Source of the DNA: Toxonevra muliebris
Taxonomy: Eukaryota; Arthropoda; Insecta; Diptera; Pallopteridae
Length of the DNA: 64,000 bases
Assembly (NCBI GenBank): GCA_963691655.1
Contig: OY829326.1
Location: 10,466,878 to 10,530,877 of the forward strand
Direction of reading: 5' to 3'
Part shown: piece by piece, positions 59,783-64,000 of the stretch
Numbering within the stretch: the stretch's first letter is position 1
Layout of the letters: every line of letters starts with the position of its first letter
The notes under the pieces: generated by a model
What the model saw: the letters and a program-made list of their open reading frames with translations, nothing else
Told to the model about the DNA's origin: nothing
The model's database searches: none
Program-made: the position numbers and the translations under genes

Positions 59783-61304
59783 CAGTGTCGGACAAAACCA
59801 AACATATTTTTTTTTTATAAATATAGTATATTTATGCACTTGTTGAAATAAAATTACAGTCAAAACTGGGTAACGTTTTTAATTTTTTTGACTAACATTG
59901 CGCAATATGCCTAAACCTGCCGCGACAAAACTAAAGCACATAATCTTTTGCGCTTTCAATTGCAATCAATTGTTAAAAATAAACAACAACAACCACCTTT
60001 AAACTAGAAACCCATTATTTTGGTAAACAAAGAGCAGGTTTAAAAAAAATTGAAAGCGTATATAAGTTGTTGGTTATCATTCACCGTCACCGTTCGCATT
60101 TCAAAATTTCGCTTCCCAAAATTGCTCGAAATAAGTATTCTGCACAATTTAGAGAAAATTTTCTAAGTGGATTTAATAAAGCTGAATTAGTGACATGCAT
60201 TGCAAAAAAATTTTGTATTTGCCATTACGTTAATTCCCGAGCTAAGTATAAGCCATTTTCGCGCATCCCATTTTTTAAATACTAAATATGGAGGTGGTAG
60301 ACCGAGGGGCACAACCAAAAGTGAGGATTAGGCCATCATTCGGATTATACAATAAAAAAATATCTTTTTATATCTTGGAATTCAATTGCGTTTAAACATT
60401 TCGCACAGGTTTATCCAACGACGAGCTTTGGAGGGTGGCTTAGGAACATACCAAAGCGTAAAAAAGCCATTTATTTCTCGAAAGAATCGACAGGCGAGGC
60501 TCGAATTTGTAGCCGCGAACTTTAGCTGGGCTACTGCCAAATGAAAGACCGTGCTTCTTACTGATGAATACATATTTAACACGAAAGGTTGCGAAGGGTT
60601 AAACCTAGTTTGCAGACCAAAATGGCAACGATGAAAACCGCGTTATTTGAAAAGCACCGTATAATACGATGGAGGCAACGTAGTGTTCTGGTAATTTTTT
60701 TCAGCCATGGAATCGGTTCAATTTATAAAATAAGAGGTATTATGAACCGTCTGATGTGCAAAGATATTTCCCAGAATGTTATGTTACCTTATACTGCGGA
60801 AGATCTGCTGTTAATACAAGTCTACCAGCACAATGACGATCCCAGCACGGTGTGTAAAAGAGTAGTTTGTTGTCAATAAGATCAGTATTTTATAGCAGAA
60901 AGGAAATTATAGATCGCAAAATTCAGCGCATGAAAGATAAAAACTAGGATTCCATATTCTACAAATCGGAGATTGAATGGAATAACATTTCTGTGGACGT
61001 TTTGAGCAATTTTATTGGGTCCATGCCACGAAAATGTACAACAGCTCTGAAAAATAAGGGATACGCTTCAAAATAGTGCAGAAATCGAACTTTTCCATTA
61101 ATATATTCCATACGTGCTTTAGTTTTGTCGCGCCAGTTTTATGCATTTTGCTACTTTTGAGTTAATTTTTTTATTTTATGTGATAAATAATATTATATTT
61201 CTTACTACATTAATTAAACAAATTTCAGTCCAAGCATGTTTTACAATATTACTGAACAAAATGCAAACAAGGAAGAATCCGTGCTTTAGTTTTGTCCGAC
61301 ACTG
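59783..61304 (+). mobile_element. Tc1-like element with IR/DR ends
   Basis: CAGTGTCGGACAAAACCAAA at 59783 and, inverted, CAGTGTCGGACAAAACTAAA ending at 61304 are flanked by TA on both sides. A second copy of the core, CGCGACAAAACTAAAGCAC, lies inside each end (59921-59939; inverted at 61113-61132). This gives two transposase-site-like repeats per end, as in IR/DR elements. The 1522-bp length is normal. The transposase is broken by many stops and frameshifts. Confidence 0.9.
60067..61080 (+). pseudogene. Tc1-like transposase, heavily decayed
   Basis: The N-terminal frame (60067-60285) has a helix-turn-helix-like FNKAELVTCIAKKFCICHYV. Later pieces in changing frames include KARLEFVAANFSWA and VLLTDEYIFN (first catalytic Asp, normally SDES.FN), then VVFW. 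VYQHNDDPSTVCKR near 60830 corresponds to the QHDNDPKHT box with the second Asp. The last catalytic region is not clearly readable. Confidence 0.7.
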
Positions 61305-61649
61305 TATGTATTTTAAAAGTGTTAGCGATAATAACAGTACATAAAGGTTAGCATGCACATATAAGTGAACAGTTAGTCTTGTTAATTTTTCATAAAAGTT
61401 TGCTTATGTGGCATAAAAACTAACTTCTTTATAAACTTTTCGTTTGATGAAAGGAAATACTATGAAGACAACAATAATTTAACGCATAGTAAATTTAAAA
61501 TGTAATTTCTTCACCACTTTTACAAATACGAATTTAAAAAATTTTAAAACTTACTCCTTTAGTGCGTGATTGTTTAAAGAAAGCAAACAATAGCAAAGCG
61601 CCAAATAAATGGAAGAACAATTTTAAAACAATAGTCATATTTTTCTTTT

Positions 61650-61735
61650 GAGATGGCATAGTGGCTAATGTGCAAAACAACTACACAAGGTTCAATCAAA
61701 AACAAAAAATCTAAACTGAGAGTTAGCACAAAAAA
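61650..61735 (+). repeat. tRNA-like SINE fragment
   Basis: GATGGCATAGTGGCTAATGT is a good Pol III A box, and AAGGTTCAATC about 30 bases on is a B box. An A-rich tail follows at 61698-61741. The acceptor arms do not pair, so this is a SINE or tRNA pseudogene. Confidence 0.5.
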
Positions 61736-61784
61736 AAAAATCAAATTTGAAAAATATAAGCCACCCTAATGTATATACATTTTG

Positions 61785-62185
61785 CCAAAAAATTACCGGA
61801 CAAAAGATTTATTGTTCATTCAAATTTATTTTGTCGCCTTCAAAATAGGCCCCTTTCGAATAATACGCTTATGCCTACGAATAATCGAATCAAAAAAACA
61901 TTTTTCAAACGCATTTTGCGGAATTGACTTCAGTTTCCGGCGCTGATTCTCTTTTGTGTCTTCTAACGATTGAAAATGAGTGCCTCGAAGTGATAATTTG
62001 ACTGGTTTGCATGTCAAACTCATAAATCCAAATCTCATTACCATTTATCATATAATGCGTTTCATAAATGTGTGGTCGGAGTTGACTCATTCTAGCATGT
62101 CTTCAGCGACCTTTATGCCATTACTCGATTTCAAGAAAATTCAGGTCTTTCGGAACAAGTCGAGCGGAAACGTGTATCATGCCCA
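61785..62185 (-). mobile_element. second-type mariner remnant (mellifera-like), internally deleted
   Basis: The minus strand reads VAEDMLE..NSDHTFMKRII, then GNEIWIYEFDMQTSQ, which is the first catalytic block with Asp changed to Asn. It then jumps to the C-terminal block LKSIPQNAFEKCFFDSIIRR ending near 61830. The middle of the protein, with the other two catalytic residues, is missing. The outer end near 61785 is degenerate, and the 62185 end is not a TIR. Confidence 0.65.
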
Positions 62186-62194
62186 ATTTTATGT

Positions 62195-62300
62195 CCAGTC
62201 GCCATAGTAATATTTTATTGAAATTTCATTCGATTCCGTTCAGCCGTTTAGGAGTTTATTCGATATATACATAAGTACAAACATTCACAAATATATAATA
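62195..62300 (+). repeat. LINE-tail-like repeat fragment
   Basis: TTTCATTCGATTCCGTTCAG followed by CCGTTTAGGAGTTTATTCG and then ATATATACATA resembles the 3' tails of some dispersed insect retroelements. It is similar in style to the end of the repeat at 10690-10770. Confidence 0.35.
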
Positions 62301-63860
62301 AATATGAAATTAAATAGCAGTAACCCACTCTGAATTATCATTTCTTGCAATTGAAAATTTTTCGAATAGTGCTAGATTCAAAACCATTGTGGCTGAAGTA
62401 TGCCATAATTTGTAGTTTATTATTTCCACCAAAAATGTTCACACATTTCTAAGTTTGTGTATTTCAATGTCATTTTTGACAGCTTTACAAGATCAGTCTT
62501 TTTGAACACATACATATGTATATACTAAGTACATAGCTCCTCAAACCACAATTACTGAAGCTTGCAGCAATTCACCAATCACCGTTTTACCGCGCTTATA
62601 CCACAAATAACTTGGCGGCTTTCTAAACAAACAAATGAAAAAGATAAACATAATCATATAAACGCTTATATAGAAGTTAAGATTCTCTTAAGATTGTCAT
62701 ACCATGTACATACAACCATACATAATAAACAAATATGTAGTTGTATGTGTGTGTATTTACTTCTTTTATCTGTGTAGCTACTTTCAAATGAAAAGTCTCT
62801 AAACAAAAGCGCAGACAATTGTTGATTTTTTCCTCAAATTCCCCAGCTTCTTTCTACCTCTTAATATTAGGTTTTGCGAATTTCAGTTTTATCTTTTGTT
62901 ATTGTAATTCTTGTTCTTATTTTCCCTGCATTGTTGTTGTCTCTGTGGTTTTATGCCAAGTGGCACGGCATGTTGTCAACAACAAAAGTTGTTTATTGTA
63001 GCGCAAGTGATTTCAGCCCGCATGAATAAATTAAAATGTTTACTATTTCGGCTAGAAATGCAAGCACACGCAAAAAATTATGAAGAAGGCAAGAAAATGT
63101 CTAAAAATTTATTTCGTTGTTGCTGTATATGTACATACACCAAAAGTAACAGACTTCAAGAAGATAGCACTATAGAGGGGGGAAACAACGTATAGTGAAA
63201 GTGAATATAACAAAAATTTTTTAGTTCATAAAATTCGTAGATATATGTAGTACAATATCATTTCAAATAATTTTAAATATGTTTTTTATATGTGCTCAAA
63301 ATTAAATTACTACACAAAACAAATGTTTGAAAAATGATTAGAAAGTTTTTAATTAAAAAATAACAAACAATCAATAATGAAGAAAATTTCATATTCTACA
63401 CAAAAATATGTAATTTTCATATTTGATTACAAAAAAAAAAAAAAATAATCAAGTAAGCTATTGTAAATACTAACAATATAGAGAAGGGAGTTTATAAAAT
63501 TGCAAAGAAATTTGGTCTTAATATTGCTAGAATTCAATTGCAGATCCTGCTCTGTGCATTTAAAACTCTATAGCAAATGAATAATTGATATTGACTGTAA
63601 TGGGCTTGAATACTTGAACTCGTCAATATGTAAATGTATGGTGCATATGTACATTTTCTAATTAATTACAAATAACCCTGAGCCATTATACATCATCACA
63701 TTAATATCATTGCCATGGAAGCCATATAAACGTAATTGTTCTGCGAATGAAACAAGGATGCTGTATGTATACAGAGCTGAAAGCTATAAACAGTGAAAAA
63801 CTACTGAATTTAGTCAATCAGTTGAATCAAAGCTTATACTATGTATATATAATTTCGCAC
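62301..63860. other. AT-rich non-coding DNA
   Basis: No gene is recognised. The ORF at 62911-63195 lacks a known domain. Confidence 0.5.
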
Positions 63861-63867
63861 AAGGTCG

Positions 63868-64000
63868 TATTTAGGGGGGACGTTTTGGGGGTTCTGACCC
63901 TCCCCGAAATGTGAAAACTTTTTTCTAATTTTTGATATTGATTGACAGTGGATGGAGTCAAAAAAAGTCAAAATAAAATCTATTGAACGATTTTAAATAT
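63868..64000. repeat. possible element end running off the window
   Basis: GGGGGGACGTTTTGGGGGTT followed by CTGACCCTCCCC forms an imperfect hairpin and is very GC-rich against the background. Similar G-rich hairpins occur inside insect DNA repeats. The rest lies beyond the window. Confidence 0.3.

Noticed and set aside
1..64000. CRISPR array, prokaryotic operon or phage-type system
   Set aside because: No regularly spaced repeats, ribosome-binding sites or compact gene strings; the window has eukaryotic introns and insect transposons.

Overview
The window is nuclear DNA from an insect, most likely a higher fly. It is AT-rich, carries CA/TG, TATG and AG microsatellites, and is packed with insect transposon families. 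A tephritid-like or other brachyceran host is my inference; no marker gene fixes the species. No bacterial operon, rRNA, CRISPR array or intact tRNA was seen.

Only one convincing host gene was found. It lies on the minus strand at about 49.15-51.04 kb and encodes a protein with an N-terminal domain like that of the proteasome regulator PI31. Its second half holds an SPQR tetrapeptide repeat and a long charged helix. A 97-bp membrane-segment exon candidate (about 35.74-35.83 kb, minus), a signal-peptide-like ORF (26.75 kb, plus) and a THAP zinc-finger remnant (39.1-39.4 kb, minus) are weaker coding signals.

Most other interpretable sequence is mobile. From left to right it comprises: a tRNA-like SINE (0.83 kb); a LINE C-terminal remnant (3.2 kb); a Tc1-type element with about 245-bp inverted repeats and rearranged coding remnants (3.78-5.02 kb); a LINE with reverse transcriptase and RNase H (5.8-7.9 kb); a dispersed repeat (9.6-10.8 kb); a second, diverged RT/RNase H LINE (11.4-13.4 kb); an RNase H scrap (16.1 kb); a pogo-like MITE (17.06-17.54 kb); a DD37E Tc1/mariner element (17.9-19.1 kb); mariner copy A (20.4-21.2 kb); two candidate TTAA (piggyBac-type) MITEs (23.5-25.2 kb); a decayed LINE (25.7-26.5 kb); a CACGCAAA-ended element (31.0-31.8 kb); mariner copy B (37.4-38.6 kb); a jockey-like LINE tail (42.0-42.6 kb); a pogo-like element with a PHD-type finger (43.7-45.4 kb); mariner copy C (46.9-47.8 kb); two small foldback MITEs (51.7 and 52.3 kb); a piggyBac-like element with a LINE inside it (52.8-55.6 kb); a hAT-like element (56.2-58.1 kb); a Tc1-like element with an IR/DR end structure (59.8-61.3 kb); and a second-type mariner remnant (61.8-62.2 kb).

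The most informative relationship is among the three copies of one mariner family. Two share the same premature stop, the same deletion junction and the same small deletion, so a defective derivative appears to have multiplied using transposase supplied elsewhere. No new cellular system is evident. The novelty lies in the host gene architecture and in the structure and nesting of the transposons. All calls come from reading the sequence; no database search or alignment program was run.
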